Below are positions 10,501 to 17,360 of a DNA stretch of 64,000 nucleotides, in pieces. Source of the DNA: Streptococcus sp. 2342. Lineage in GTDB: Bacteria; Bacillota; Bacilli; Lactobacillales; Streptococcaceae. Made by a program: the position numbers and the translations under genes. The stretch's first letter is position 1. Each line of letters starts with the position of its first letter. The notes beneath the pieces were generated by a model that saw nothing but the letters and a program-made list of their open reading frames with translations, searched no databases and was not told the DNA's origin. Location: positions 620,001-684,000 of the forward strand of contig NZ_VMLR01000003.1 in NCBI RefSeq assembly GCF_013276795.1. Direction: 5' to 3'.

Positions 10501-11356
10501 AGATTTACTTCCACCTAAAGATGGAACTAAACCTTCGGAACAAATTCCAGGATACAATGTTGTTAGAACTGAAATTGATGAAAAAGGAAATACAAAACAC
10601 ATCTACGAAAAAGTAAGTACCTTCTTCAAAGACAAAGAAGGTAAGGAAATTCCAAACTATCCAAGTGAACCAGGCACAGTCGATAAGAAAGATATTCCAG
10701 AATACAGATTCGTAGAAACTAAGAAACTGTCAAATGGAGACACAGAACACATCTACGAAAAAGTAAGTACCTTCTTCAAAGATAAAGAAGGCAAAGAGAT
10801 TCCAAACTATCCAAGTGAACCGGGAACAGTCGATAAGAAAGACATTCCAGGCTACCGCTTCGTAGAGACTAAGAAACTGTCAAATGGAGATACTGTTCAT
10901 GTTTATGAAAAAGTAACACCACCAGCTCCAACACCTTCACCTGTTCCTCAACCAAATCCAAGTAAGCAAAATACAACTACTTGGACTGATGAGAATGGAA
11001 ATCCATTGAAACCAACTGAGCCAGGTTCTAAAGAACCGGGAACAATTCCAGGTTACGAATATGTGAAGACTGTCACAGATTCAAATGGAAATATCAGACA
11101 TATCTTCCGCAAAGTTGAGATGCCAACTCCAACACCGGTTGAACCGACTCAACCAGCACAACCGGTAGAGCCAGCAACTCCAGCAATACCTGAACAGCCA
11201 GCTAAACCTCAAATGCCAGCAACACCTAAATACGTTGATGGTAAAAAAGAATTGCCTAACACAGGTACAGAAGCTAACGCTAGCCTCGCAGCGCTTGGAC
11301 TTCTTGGATCCCTAAGTGGATTTGGACTTCTTGCTCGCAAGAAAAAAGAGGACTAA
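4586..11356 (+). CDS. Giant LPXTG-anchored adhesin with CshA-type repeats
   Basis: A 2256-residue cell-wall protein. The order is: a YSIRK/GxxS-type signal peptide (YGIRKYSFGAASVAIAAG from residue 16); a Ser/Thr/Ala-rich and helical region to about residue 300; a non-repetitive region with an Ig-like LISGTPTKAG segment; seven repeats of the CshA fibril type, each with a V(x)GVxP...IQGxxQ start and a VTFTP...YTP end (DNA about 7946-10455); MucBP-like units of 50 residues (10460-11121); a Pro-rich wall spanner; LPNTG at 2223-2227, a hydrophobic helix and a KKKED tail. Sortase A should attach it to peptidoglycan. By analogy with CshA it should form surface fibrils for host or co-aggregation binding; the ligand is unknown. 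ATG 4586 is chosen because AAAGGAGG lies nine bases upstream. It has its own terminator. Confidence 0.93.
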   Translation: MKRGQQDFRTEKYIRYGIRKYSFGAASVAIAAGLMFLGAGAVSATEVEGVNETSSTATPTSTIGDEGANQGASSSKPNTYGAEPVLTRDGGEDTASSQPSAENTEAVATSSSAETVADKAGLKDIVSELELRLSKINRTKVPVSTIANAEKVLEEAKRILAKENASQLEVNKIAKASRSQASIIASMPKVLGETPAAVENKVEATPATPTATEAEKRVEAANAELATVQEDLARYLPQAEKLATDSVVIESAKATLQLIKSSLVDANITIPELEKRVQEAKRVRNSLVNLVTGSNSGSRDSRNGQAMKEGSQLLAASDYISTPNENGTYTTIAHSPTKEHHTGADIYTFTSTVAKQGDVSTEARSGDISTLETIVYSNQRSETKKDEGNAGQGVNNAGRMDYPLSKEQAEDLAVEADFWKNKKRIDGSTISGGNNSKYQANGGYEYLATHIYHYVYEQGQDRVYINKIKDRFDLTDKAKADGWTISNVSPTNLPKGLKYNAATDTIEGKILEGSSNGVYDTRTYVTYTNTKTKASVRAFYRNLRGGWIGWQDTTAPIIESNNKVYKGTVGEAIAPVDIHYKDESASRITTERANVSYTLANGTDTQVRNEYNNNATSGISGNISTNGATVDTAIPGLTYRPNAGATPIAEDGKTVGYDGKGLISGTPTKAGIYHVTAYAKDYNLTEQASGFTQSWNYDTQEGRGELTFVIAPKVTVKNISTYDSTVQVEISNGATYAEITTPDGSKTILKTNKAGKWVVQEGTTNTAVSVGAEVGTVGTEFSLSVKPEATATAGVSKISAYAKTEDVTANLMRTKVELNSATNGTKYTATLNPTSGRYELAASDAEVRTESNDGNGNYTITKREVSVRAQTDGSMKFDLYEYKRTYNNANKVTAVNDVTLTETAYSKDDTANTEIGNGMYITVTYDKNSNEWTASDKSTVTANKTGDDTWKITTSTGYTGTVKGVMAENTSTSTIINSKPTATSNSYESTLNTTVNLIDRPAVVTGAKVSVRDTEDDKLATSTAESTFKGSHKTKVTSITVTDPDGNTVFAETTSGDAANYPTATELKLTKVGKYSVTINVIDSNTNLVDGTTVGDTTAGTDHGVNTSTATTTYTITVKAGIVGTPATTSDIQGAVQKGTPSFNFDDAEKTKISATTNGTKVYSLESTNATDNTGATVGTYAIDKDTGEVTFTPNPTFVGTPNPAKVTLTLTVDGVDPLTSTADYTPTVIGVKPEGTKVSSTDIQGEIQTGKPTFTPGSAEVNGARKTVPLKADSYKLLDNTGTEVADGATTPAYAAADNGNVKAGDEIGTFGIDKSTGLVTFTPTNKAYVGAVKAVQVVVSDNNGTQPENDKRGEYTPNILGVTPTASEASTTGIQGAVQKSEVVLNAKDENVNTLNFSKGSEIVNGTEKSVDLNEATLTLVGADGEGKVSVAGQGTYSIVKEDGKSYVQFTPVATYTGNVTPVTVKIADANGTEVTTIYTPKIVGVKPSAESSKTTGIQGETQTSAIKFDAADTDDTTVNFAKGTAIINSESKSVELDKTSVKLVGAENGTVNGDGSVTVANQGTYKLVKDETGAIAVTFTPLATFTGEAHAVTVSITDANGTEATTTYTPSVTPVKASAEPATSTGTQGSTQSGTPIYTAPEAGTGVTVTPTYTLDNDSTTKTVDGVGTYTIDTTGKVTFVPVASYVSSDANKTSVGVKVTYRLETADQSQATITSETTYTPTVNPVTSAGNDVATTNIQGHTQKSTDEGKALTYTISDTSHITARTYALEGADNDGKVVVENVGTYTVDDKGQVTFVPVPSYVGTPAPVTVVESAILTSDDKTTAIITTKSMYTPTVTDVTPTGASSATEGARGTVQTSPVVFDTPDQDNTTVNFNKGNEEVELDKSTLTLVDKTGKEVKEVVVPGEGTYVLKDGVVEFTPEKDFVGKTSGVTVQVKDVNGKVVSETYTPTVRPDTRYVVIEKDGKETDLLPPKDGTKPSEQIPGYNVVRTEIDEKGNTKHIYEKVSTFFKDKEGKEIPNYPSEPGTVDKKDIPEYRFVETKKLSNGDTEHIYEKVSTFFKDKEGKEIPNYPSEPGTVDKKDIPGYRFVETKKLSNGDTVHVYEKVTPPAPTPSPVPQPNPSKQNTTTWTDENGNPLKPTEPGSKEPGTIPGYEYVKTVTDSNGNIRHIFRKVEMPTPTPVEPTQPAQPVEPATPAIPEQPAKPQMPATPKYVDGKKELPNTGTEANASLAALGLLGSLSGFGLLARKKKED
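7946..10455 (+). repeat. Seven diverged CshA-type repeats in the adhesin
   Basis: Units begin near 7946, 8269, 8667, 9038, 9424, 9760 and 10103, each about 320-400 nt. Each unit opens with an IQGxxQ-like motif and closes with YTPxVxxV. They differ enough at DNA level to limit simple unequal crossing-over. Confidence 0.8.
10618..10917 (+). repeat. Near-identical 150-nt tandem repeat in the adhesin
   Basis: Two copies with a period of exactly 150 nt encode 50-residue MucBP-like units beginning STFFKDKEGKEIPNYPSEPG. The DNA is almost identical, with a few synonymous changes, so copy number may vary between strains. Confidence 0.85.
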
Positions 11357-11372
11357 AAACGCATAGTTTTTG

Positions 11373-11400
11373 AGAAGATGATTCGTCATCTTCTTTTTTT
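11373..11400 (+). terminator. Intrinsic terminator of the adhesin gene
   Basis: AGAAGATGA, loop TTCG, TCATCTTCT, then a T run. Confidence 0.9.
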
Positions 11401-11416
11401 ATTTCGGTGTTTTTAC

Positions 11417-11445
11417 TTGCGTAAAAAAATTTTTTCTAGTATAAT
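11417..11445 (+). promoter_or_regulatory. Promoter of rpsF-ssb-rpsR
   Basis: TTGCGT at 11417-11422 and TATAAT at 11440-11445 are separated by 17 nt. Confidence 0.8.
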
Positions 11446-11452
11446 AGTTTAT

Positions 11453-11515
11453 TGTGAGCGAACCTCACTTACCCCTTGCAAAGTCTTGGGGTCATTAGAC
11501 CAAAAGGAGGAACAT
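11453..11515 (+). promoter_or_regulatory. Leader RNA of the rpsF operon, possible S6:S18 autoregulatory element
   Basis: The roughly 70-nt leader has a hairpin with ACCCC (11471-11475) and GGGGT (11488-11492) close to the AAAGGAGG ribosome binding site. Bacterial rpsF operons often carry a leader bound by the S6:S18 complex. Placement fits; the consensus match was not proven here. Confidence 0.4.
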
Positions 11516-11519
11516 ATCA

Positions 11520-11810
11520 ATGGCTAAATACGAAATTCTTTATATCATTCGTCCAAACATTGAAGAAGAAGCTAAAAACGCTTTGGTAGCACGTTTTGAC
11601 TCTATTTTGACTGACAACGGTGCAACTGTTGTTGAATCAAAATCTTGGGAAAAACGTCGTCTTGCATACGAAATCCAAGATTTCCGTGAAGGACTTTACC
11701 ACATCGTTAACGTTGAAGCAAACGACGATGCAGCTCTTAAAGAGTTTGACCGTCTTTCAAAAATCAACGCTGACATTCTTCGTCACATGATCGTCAAAAT
11801 TGACGCGTAA
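11520..11810 (+). CDS. rpsF: Ribosomal protein S6
   Basis: A 96-residue protein beginning [20 protein letters not shown], the standard bacterial S6 sequence. It binds the central domain of 16S rRNA together with S18 in the small subunit. It is the first gene of the conserved rpsF-ssb-rpsR operon, has a strong AAAGGAGG ribosome binding site, and ends 11 nt before ssb. Confidence 0.98.
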   Translation: MAKYEILYIIRPNIEEEAKNALVARFDSILTDNGATVVESKSWEKRRLAYEIQDFREGLYHIVNVEANDDAALKEFDRLSKINADILRHMIVKIDA

Positions 11811-11821
11811 GAAGGTAAACT

Positions 11822-12292
11822 ATGATTAACAATGTTGTACTTGTAGGGCGTATGACACGTGACGCTGAGTTGCGTTATACCCCATCGAATGTAGCAGTTG
11901 CGACTTTTACTCTTGCAGTAAACCGTACATTTAAGAGTCAAAATGGCGAACGTGAGGCTGATTTTATCAATGTCGTTATGTGGCGCCAACAGGCTGAAAA
12001 CCTTGCTAACTGGGCTAAAAAAGGCTCACTTATCGGGGTGACAGGTCGTATCCAGACTCGTAGTTACGATAACCAGCAAGGACAACGTGTCTACGTGACA
12101 GAGGTCGTGGCTGAGAATTTCCAAATGTTGGAAAGCCGTAGTGTGCGTGAGGGTCATACAGGTGGAGCTTACTCTGCACCAACTGCAAACTATTCAGTGC
12201 CTACAAATTCAGTACCAGACTTTTCACGTGATGAAAATCCATTTGGAGCAACAAATCCATTGGATATTTCAGATGATGATTTACCATTCTAA
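11822..12292 (+). CDS. ssb: Single-stranded DNA-binding protein (SsbA type)
   Basis: A 156-residue SSB. An OB-fold occupies residues 1-105 ([20 protein letters not shown], with [11 protein letters not shown]), followed by a flexible linker and an acidic tip ending SDDDLPF, which docks replication and repair partners. Its length and position between rpsF and rpsR identify it as the housekeeping SSB rather than the shorter competence-induced SsbB of streptococci. It protects single-stranded DNA at forks and in recombination. Confidence 0.96.
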   Translation: MINNVVLVGRMTRDAELRYTPSNVAVATFTLAVNRTFKSQNGEREADFINVVMWRQQAENLANWAKKGSLIGVTGRIQTRSYDNQQGQRVYVTEVVAENFQMLESRSVREGHTGGAYSAPTANYSVPTNSVPDFSRDENPFGATNPLDISDDDLPF

Positions 12293-12323
12293 TGGACAAC
12301 TAAAATTATAAAGGAGAAAAAAC

Positions 12324-12563
12324 ATGGCTCAACAACGTCGTGGCGGATTCAAACGCCGTAAAAAAGTTGATTACATCGCAGCAAACAAAATTGAATATGT
12401 TGATTACAAAGATACTGAGCTTCTTAGCCGTTTCGTTTCAGAACGTGGGAAAATCCTTCCTCGTCGTGTAACAGGAACTTCAGCTAAAAACCAACGTAAA
12501 GTAACAACAGCTATCAAACGCGCTCGCGTAATGGCTTTGATGCCTTTCGTAAACGAAGATTAA
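12324..12563 (+). CDS. rpsR: Ribosomal protein S18
   Basis: A 79-residue basic protein with the S18 core ([31 protein letters not shown] in outline) and [22 protein letters not shown]. It pairs with S6 on 16S rRNA. It has a ribosome binding site AAAGGAG and is the last gene of the operon. An unusual run of terminator hairpins follows. Confidence 0.98.
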   Translation: MAQQRRGGFKRRKKVDYIAANKIEYVDYKDTELLSRFVSERGKILPRRVTGTSAKNQRKVTTAIKRARVMALMPFVNED

Positions 12564-12636
12564 AGAAAAGACCCGGTTGGGTCTTTTTTTCAGGTCCGGG
12601 TGGACCTCTTTTTCAGACCCCGACGGGTCTTTTTTT

Positions 12637-12686
12637 CACGAGCCTTGAAATGAGAATGCGAGTTGGGTCCAGTGGACCTCTTTTTC
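12637..12686 (+). repeat. 50-nt GGTCC-hairpin repeat, copy a
   Basis: The unit is GAGCCTTGAAATGAGAATGC, then GAG, then the GGTCC-AGT-GGACC hairpin and a T run. It aligns along its length with four other copies in this window (12686, 52086, 52135 and 52325). Confidence 0.7.
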
Positions 12687-12736
12687 ATGAGCCTTGAAAT
12701 GAGAGAGCGAGTTGAGGTCCAGTGGACCTCTTTTTC
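12686..12736 (+). repeat. 50-nt GGTCC-hairpin repeat, copy b
   Basis: Directly follows copy a in tandem. It has GAGCCTTGAAATGAGAGAGC and an AGGTCC-AGT-GGACCT hairpin followed by T residues. Confidence 0.7.
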
Positions 12737-12786
12737 AGACCCGGTTGGGTCTTTTTTCACTAGATAGTTTTTTTCTGACCTTGGCG

Positions 12787-12795
12787 TGCTATAAT
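12787..12795 (+). promoter_or_regulatory. Extended -10 promoter of GNAT gene
   Basis: TGcTATAAT, 35 nt before the chosen ATG. No good -35 box is seen, as is usual for extended -10 promoters. Confidence 0.65.
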
Positions 12796-12829
12796 GGTAA
12801 TAGAAAGAGTAAAGGTGGGTGAGTCAAAG

Positions 12830-13333
12830 ATGAATTGTACGATTAGAAATATGATTAAGTCTGATATTGAATCCTTATCTCATGGATTTATGAATCAAGG
12901 TTGGCCTGGTAGAGAGGAGATTTTAACTCGATACTTCAAGGAGCAGGAAAGTGGAGAGAGAGAAGTCTTAGTTGCAGAGATTGATGGTGCTGTAGCGGGC
13001 TACGTTACCATTTTGCCCTCTGCTAAACATGGTCCTTTTGCAGAAGTCTATCCAGAATTATCAGATTTTAATGTGTTTGAGCCTTTTAGAAATCAAGGGA
13101 TTGGGAATCAATTGCTAGAAGAAGCAGAAAAACGAGTCAAGTTTGTTTCGAGTAAGGTCACTCTTGGTGTAGGTTTGCACTTAGGCTATGGCCCTGCCCA
13201 GAGATTGTATATCAGACGGGGCTACATTCCAGATGGGACAGGTGTCTGGTATCGAAATCAACCCTTGGAAATGAATGCAACTAGCCAAAATAATGATGAT
13301 TTGGTTTTGTATCTAGTAAAAGAATTCGGATAA
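12830..13333 (+). CDS. GNAT family N-acetyltransferase
   Basis: A 167-residue acetyltransferase with the GNAT acetyl-CoA loop (FRNQGIGNQLLEEAEKR) and a C-terminal strand RLYIRRGYIPDGTGVWY. The substrate is unknown. ATG 12830 is chosen because the earlier in-frame ATG at 12794 overlaps the -10 box, whereas a GGTGGGTGAG ribosome binding site lies before 12830. It stands alone between the rpsR terminators and the HAD-cyclophilin gene. Confidence 0.8.
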   Translation: MNCTIRNMIKSDIESLSHGFMNQGWPGREEILTRYFKEQESGEREVLVAEIDGAVAGYVTILPSAKHGPFAEVYPELSDFNVFEPFRNQGIGNQLLEEAEKRVKFVSSKVTLGVGLHLGYGPAQRLYIRRGYIPDGTGVWYRNQPLEMNATSQNNDDLVLYLVKEFG

Positions 13334-13414
13334 GAGACAAGGATTTTATTGGGGATGTGGGATTTCTCTACTTTATGGTATAATGGAAAGAGTTAGATTG
13401 AAAGAGGTAGTGAG

Positions 13415-14815
13415 ATGGATGCCAAATTAAGATATAAGGCAAAGAAGATCAAGATTGTCTTTTTTGATATTGATGATACATTGCGGAATTCCAAGACAGG
13501 TTTTATTCCGGCTTCAATCCCAGCTGTTTTTAAGCAATTACGTGAGAAAGGAATTTTGACAGGTATTGCTTCTGGACGAGGGATTTTTGGTGTCGTGTCA
13601 GAAATTCGTGAACTGAATCCTGACTTTTTTGTGACCTTAAATGGGGCTTATATCGAAGATAAAAAAGGTCAGGTTATTTATCAACATCAGATTGAGAAGT
13701 CAGATGTTGAGGAGTATATCTCTTGGGCCAAGCAAGAGGAAATAGAGTATGGCTTGGTTGGGAGTCATGATGCCAAGTTGTCTATTCGTACAGATATGAT
13801 TAGTGAGGCTATCAATCCAATTTATCCTGATTTAGATGTGGATCCAGATTTCCATGAGAAAGAAGAAATCTATCAGATGTGGACTTTTGAAGATAAGGGA
13901 GATGACTTGCACTTGCCTGACAGTCTCTCAGACAAACTTCGCATGGTTCGTTGGCATGAGCATTCGTCTGATATTGTGCCAATTTCAGGCTCCAAAGCGA
14001 CGGGTGTGGAAAAGGTTGTGGAACACCTTGGTTTGAAACCAGAGAACGTCATGGTTTTTGGAGATGGGCTCAACGACTTGGAACTCTTTGATTATGCTGG
14101 AATCAGCGTTGCCATGGGAATTTCTCATGATAACATCAAAGAAAAAGCAGATTATATTACAAAAACATTAGAAGAAGATGGCATTTTTGATGCCTTAGAA
14201 GGATTTGGTATGGTAGAAAAAGAATTGCATTTCCCACAAGTAGACATTGAAACAGTAGAAGGTCCTATCGCGACTATTAAGACCAATCACGGAGACTTGC
14301 GTATCAAGCTTTTCCCTGAACATGCTCCTAAAACAGTGGCTAACTTTGTAGCTCTTTCAAAAGATGGTTACTATGATGGTGTCATTTTCCATCGTATTAT
14401 CAAGGACTTTATGATTCAAGGTGGAGACCCAACTGGAACTGGTATGGGTGGCGAGTCCATCTACGGCGAATCATTTGAGGATGAATTCTCAGAAGAACTT
14501 TACAATATCCGTGGTGCCCTTTCTATGGCCAATGCAGGTCCAAATACCAACGGCAGCCAGTTCTTTATCGTGCAAAATCAACATTTGCCTTATTCTAAGA
14601 AAGAAATTGCTCGTGGTGGTTGGCCAGAACCGATCGCAGAAATCTATGCTAACCAAGGTGGGACACCTCACCTAGACCGCCGTCACACGGTTTTTGGACA
14701 GTTAGCTGATGAAGCATCTTACGCTGTCTTGGATGCCATTGCTGCTGTTGAGACAGGGGCTATGGACAAGCCAGTTGAAGATGTCGTGATTGAAACAATT
14801 GAAATCGAGGACTAA
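13415..14815 (+). CDS. Fusion of Cof-type HAD phosphatase and cyclophilin peptidyl-prolyl isomerase
   Basis: A 466-residue two-domain protein. Residues 1 to about 265 are a Cof/HAD hydrolase: motif I FFDIDDTLRN supplies the nucleophile Asp and the motif IV region is FGDGLNDLELF. From about 272 to the end is a cyclophilin domain (KLFPEHAPKTVANFVAL, GVIFHRIIKDFMIQGGDPTG, NTNGSQFFIV). No signal peptide is seen, so it should be cytoplasmic. The HAD half probably removes phosphate from small molecules; the other half speeds proline isomerisation. This fusion is known from streptococci, but why the activities are joined is unclear. The S1 gene follows after one base. Confidence 0.9.
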   Translation: MDAKLRYKAKKIKIVFFDIDDTLRNSKTGFIPASIPAVFKQLREKGILTGIASGRGIFGVVSEIRELNPDFFVTLNGAYIEDKKGQVIYQHQIEKSDVEEYISWAKQEEIEYGLVGSHDAKLSIRTDMISEAINPIYPDLDVDPDFHEKEEIYQMWTFEDKGDDLHLPDSLSDKLRMVRWHEHSSDIVPISGSKATGVEKVVEHLGLKPENVMVFGDGLNDLELFDYAGISVAMGISHDNIKEKADYITKTLEEDGIFDALEGFGMVEKELHFPQVDIETVEGPIATIKTNHGDLRIKLFPEHAPKTVANFVALSKDGYYDGVIFHRIIKDFMIQGGDPTGTGMGGESIYGESFEDEFSEELYNIRGALSMANAGPNTNGSQFFIVQNQHLPYSKKEIARGGWPEPIAEIYANQGGTPHLDRRHTVFGQLADEASYAVLDAIAAVETGAMDKPVEDVVIETIEIED

Positions 14816-14816
14816 G

Positions 14817-15176
14817 ATGAAAATCGGTGATAAGCTAAAGGGGCGTATTACAGGGATTCAGCCCTACGGTGCCTTTGTTGAGCTAGAGACGGGTGATACG
14901 GGGCTGATTCACATTTCAGAGATTCGGACAGGCTTTATTGAAAATATCCATGAAGCCTTGAAAGTCGATGAAGAGGTTCAGGTTCAGGTAGTAGATTTAG
15001 ATGAATTTACAGGGAAAGCTAGTCTTTCTATCCGCACTTTGGAGGAAGAAAAGCACCAGTTTCCGAGACGGAGACGCTTTTCAAGCGACCGTTTTAACTA
15101 CGGCTTTGCGCCTCTTAAACGAATGATGCCAATTTGGACTAGAGAAGCCTTGCACCATTTAAAAAAGAAGAAGTAG
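14817..15176 (+). CDS. cvfD: S1 RNA-binding protein, CvfD / general stress protein 13 type
   Basis: A 119-residue protein with one S1 domain at residues 1-75 (GDKLKGRITGIQPYGAFVEL, GLIHISEI) and a basic Arg/Lys-rich tail (FPRRRRFSSDR ... HHLKKKK). Homologues bind RNA and act as post-transcriptional regulators; the pneumococcal protein is called CvfD, and the symbol is given on that likeness. ATG 14817 lies one base after the stop of the fusion gene, so translation is probably coupled. Confidence 0.8.
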   Translation: MKIGDKLKGRITGIQPYGAFVELETGDTGLIHISEIRTGFIENIHEALKVDEEVQVQVVDLDEFTGKASLSIRTLEEEKHQFPRRRRFSSDRFNYGFAPLKRMMPIWTREALHHLKKKK

Positions 15177-15194
15177 TTTAGAATTTTATATTTT

Positions 15195-15223
15195 TTGTAA
15201 TGTTAATATAAATCTGCTATAAT
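15195..15223 (+). promoter_or_regulatory. Promoter of methyltransferase/GIY-YIG pair
   Basis: TTGTAA and TATAAT are 17 nt apart, with a TGc extended -10. The ATG follows six bases later, so the leader is very short or absent. Confidence 0.7.
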
Positions 15224-15229
15224 AGAACC

Positions 15230-15979
15230 ATGGAAGAAGAACAATTATTAAAATCAGGGGAGCGCATTAACCAGCTCTTCTCAACAGATATCAAAATCAT
15301 TCAAAATAGAGAGGTTTTTAGCTATTCGGTGGATAGTGTTCTCTTGTCACGTTTTCCACGTTTTCCTAAAAAGGGCTTGATAGTGGATTTCTGCGCTGGA
15401 AATGGAGCAGTGGGGCTATTTGCTAGCACTCGTACTCAGGCACAGATTTTGGCTGTTGAGATTCAGGAGCGTTTGGCGGATATGGCTGAGCGCTCTGTCC
15501 GTTTGAATGGATTAGAGGAGCAGATGCAGGTCATCTGTGATGATTTGAAAAATATGCCTGCTTACATCCAGGGAAGTAAGGTGGATATGATTTTGTGTAA
15601 TCCGCCCTATTTCAAGGTGGATCCTCATTCCAACTTAAATGAGAGTGAACATTATCTCTTGGCGCGCCATGAAATCACGACCAATTTGCAGGAAATCTGT
15701 CGTAGTGCCCAGAGTATTCTCAAGTCTAATGGACGGTTGGCCATGGTTCATCGTCCTGACCGACTCTTGGACATTCTGGATACGTTACAACGGCATAATC
15801 TAGCCCCTAAGCGTCTGCAATTTGTCTATCCAAAAAAAGAAAAGGAAGCCAATATGCTCTTGATTGAAGCTATCAAGGATGGTTCAACAAGTGGCTTTAA
15901 GGTCTTACCACCTCTCATTGTTCACAATGATGATGGCTCTTATACGCCGGAACTCGAAGAGATTTATTATGGATTATAA
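15230..15979 (+). CDS. tRNA1(Val) adenine-N6 methyltransferase-like protein (TrmN6 family)
   Basis: A 249-residue class I SAM-dependent methyltransferase. The SAM-binding motif is [14 protein letters not shown] and the catalytic motif is NPPYFK (the NPPY signature of N6-adenine methylases). The family modifies A37 of tRNA-Val in Gram-negative bacteria; the Firmicute target is inferred. The gene overlaps the next one by 11 nt, a pairing with a GIY-YIG protein that is widespread in Firmicutes. Confidence 0.85.
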   Translation: MEEEQLLKSGERINQLFSTDIKIIQNREVFSYSVDSVLLSRFPRFPKKGLIVDFCAGNGAVGLFASTRTQAQILAVEIQERLADMAERSVRLNGLEEQMQVICDDLKNMPAYIQGSKVDMILCNPPYFKVDPHSNLNESEHYLLARHEITTNLQEICRSAQSILKSNGRLAMVHRPDRLLDILDTLQRHNLAPKRLQFVYPKKEKEANMLLIEAIKDGSTSGFKVLPPLIVHNDDGSYTPELEEIYYGL

Positions 15980-16253
15980 GGCTTATATGTATGTGCTGGA
16001 GTGCCGTGATGGTTCCTACTATACGGGTTATACCACTGACGTGAGGAGACGCCTTGCTGTCCACAATAGTGGGAAGGGAGCCAAGTATACTAGGGCTCGC
16101 TTACCAGTGAAACTTATTTATGCAGAAGGATTTGCCAGTAAGGAAGAAGCCATGTCGGCAGAAGCCCTTCTCAAGCGTAAGAAGAGGCCACAGAAGGAAA
16201 TATTTTTATCTGAAAATCAAGATAGAAATTTACTCAGTTATTTTGAAGAGTAG
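15969..16253 (+). CDS. GIY-YIG domain protein (YhbQ/UPF0213 type)
   Basis: A 94-residue single-domain GIY-YIG protein. The motif appears as [19 protein letters not shown], with the two conserved Tyr/Gly clusters, followed by [19 protein letters not shown]. Proteins of this small type are nuclease-like and have been linked to DNA repair, but their function is not firmly settled. The ATG at 15969 lies inside the end of the methyltransferase gene. Confidence 0.85.
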   Translation: MDYKAYMYVLECRDGSYYTGYTTDVRRRLAVHNSGKGAKYTRARLPVKLIYAEGFASKEEAMSAEALLKRKKRPQKEIFLSENQDRNLLSYFEE

Positions 16254-16256
16254 CGG

Positions 16257-16278
16257 GGAGTCCTTTGACTCCTCTTAC
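16257..16278 (+). terminator. Intrinsic terminator after GIY-YIG gene
   Basis: GGAGTC and GACTCC form a stem with a 4-nt loop, followed by a T-rich tract. Confidence 0.65.
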
Positions 16279-16280
16279 TT

Positions 16281-16309
16281 TTGTCAAAAAGCGAAAAAAA
16301 TGCTACAAT
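16281..16309 (+). promoter_or_regulatory. Promoter of ppaC
   Basis: TTGTCA and TACAAT are 17 nt apart, with a TGc extended -10. Confidence 0.75.
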
Positions 16310-16338
16310 AAAGAGAATAAACAAAATGAGGTATTATC

Positions 16339-17274
16339 ATGTCTAAGATTCTAGTATTTGGTCACCAAAATCCAGACTCAGATGCCATCGGGTCATCTGT
16401 AGCTTTTGCCTACCTTGCAAAAGAAGCTTACGGTTTGGATACGGAAGCTGTTGCCCTTGGAACTCCAAATGAAGAAACAGCCTTTGTCTTGAACTATTTT
16501 GGTGTGGAAGCACCGCGTGTTATCACTTCTGCTAAAGCAGAAGGCGCAGAGCAAGTTATCCTGACTGACCACAATGAATTCCAACAATCTGTATCAGATA
16601 TCGCTGAAGTAGAAGTTTATGGTGTGGTGGACCACCACCGCGTGGCTAACTTTGAGACTGCAAGCCCACTTTACATGCGTTTGGAGCCAGTTGGTTCAGC
16701 GTCTTCAATCGTTTACCGTATGTTCAAAGAACATGGTGTAGCTGTGCCTAAAGAGATTGCTGGTTTGATGCTTTCAGGTTTGATTTCAGATACCCTTCTT
16801 TTGAAATCACCAACAACACACCCAACAGATAAGGTTATTGCTCCTGAATTGGCTGAATTAGCTGGTGTCAACTTGGAAGAGTATGGTTTAGCTATGTTGA
16901 AAGCTGGTACAAACTTGGCTAGCAAATCTACTGACGAATTGATTGACATCGATGCTAAAACTTTTGAATTGAACGGAAATAATGTCCGTGTTGCCCAAGT
17001 GAACACAGTTGACATCGCTGAAGTCTTGGAACGTCAAGCAGAAATTGAAGCTGCAATGCAAGCTGCTAACGAAGCAAACGGTTACTCTGACTTTGTCTTG
17101 ATGATTACAGATATCGTCAACTCAAACTCAGAAATCTTGGCTCTTGGTGCCAATATGGGCAAGGTCGAAGCGGCTTTCAACTTCAAACTTGAAAACAATC
17201 ATGCCTTCCTTGCTGGTGCCGTTTCACGTAAGAAACAAGTGGTACCTCAATTGACTGAAAGCTTTAATGCTTAA
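16339..17274 (+). CDS. ppaC: Manganese-dependent inorganic pyrophosphatase
   Basis: A 311-residue family II pyrophosphatase. It splits pyrophosphate to phosphate in the cytoplasm and so drives biosynthetic reactions forward. The metal ligands are in [14 protein letters not shown] (His9, Asp13, Asp15) and the DHH motif VVDHHRV (Asp98-His100). A C-terminal DHHA2-type domain ends with the SRKKQVVP substrate-binding signature. Length is as expected. It has its own promoter and terminator. Confidence 0.96.
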   Translation: MSKILVFGHQNPDSDAIGSSVAFAYLAKEAYGLDTEAVALGTPNEETAFVLNYFGVEAPRVITSAKAEGAEQVILTDHNEFQQSVSDIAEVEVYGVVDHHRVANFETASPLYMRLEPVGSASSIVYRMFKEHGVAVPKEIAGLMLSGLISDTLLLKSPTTHPTDKVIAPELAELAGVNLEEYGLAMLKAGTNLASKSTDELIDIDAKTFELNGNNVRVAQVNTVDIAEVLERQAEIEAAMQAANEANGYSDFVLMITDIVNSNSEILALGANMGKVEAAFNFKLENNHAFLAGAVSRKKQVVPQLTESFNA

Positions 17275-17323
17275 GATTTTGGGTGTCAGTTCAAAATCGG
17301 AAAGGCTAGTTTGCCTTATATCG

Positions 17324-17348
17324 AAAGGAGTTTCGGCTCCTTTTTTTC
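17324..17348 (+). terminator. Intrinsic terminator of ppaC
   Basis: AAAGGAG, loop TTTCGG, CTCCTTT, followed by T residues. Confidence 0.8.
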
Positions 17349-17360
17349 TAGGAGTGAAGC

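Larger units (their letters stand above)
12568..12757 (+). terminator. Array of six terminator-like hairpins behind rpsR
   Basis: Six perfect stems, each followed by a T run: 12568-12590 (AAGACCC/GGGTCTT), 12592-12613 (AGGTCC/GGACCT), 12615-12636 (AGACCC/GGGTCT), 12666-12685 (GGTCC/GGACC), 12715-12735 (AGGTCC/GGACCT) and 12737-12757 (AGACCC/GGGTCT). There are two stem types: AGACCC at positions 1, 3 and 6, and (A)GGTCC at positions 2, 4 and 5. One hairpin would be enough to end the operon. Confidence 0.9.
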
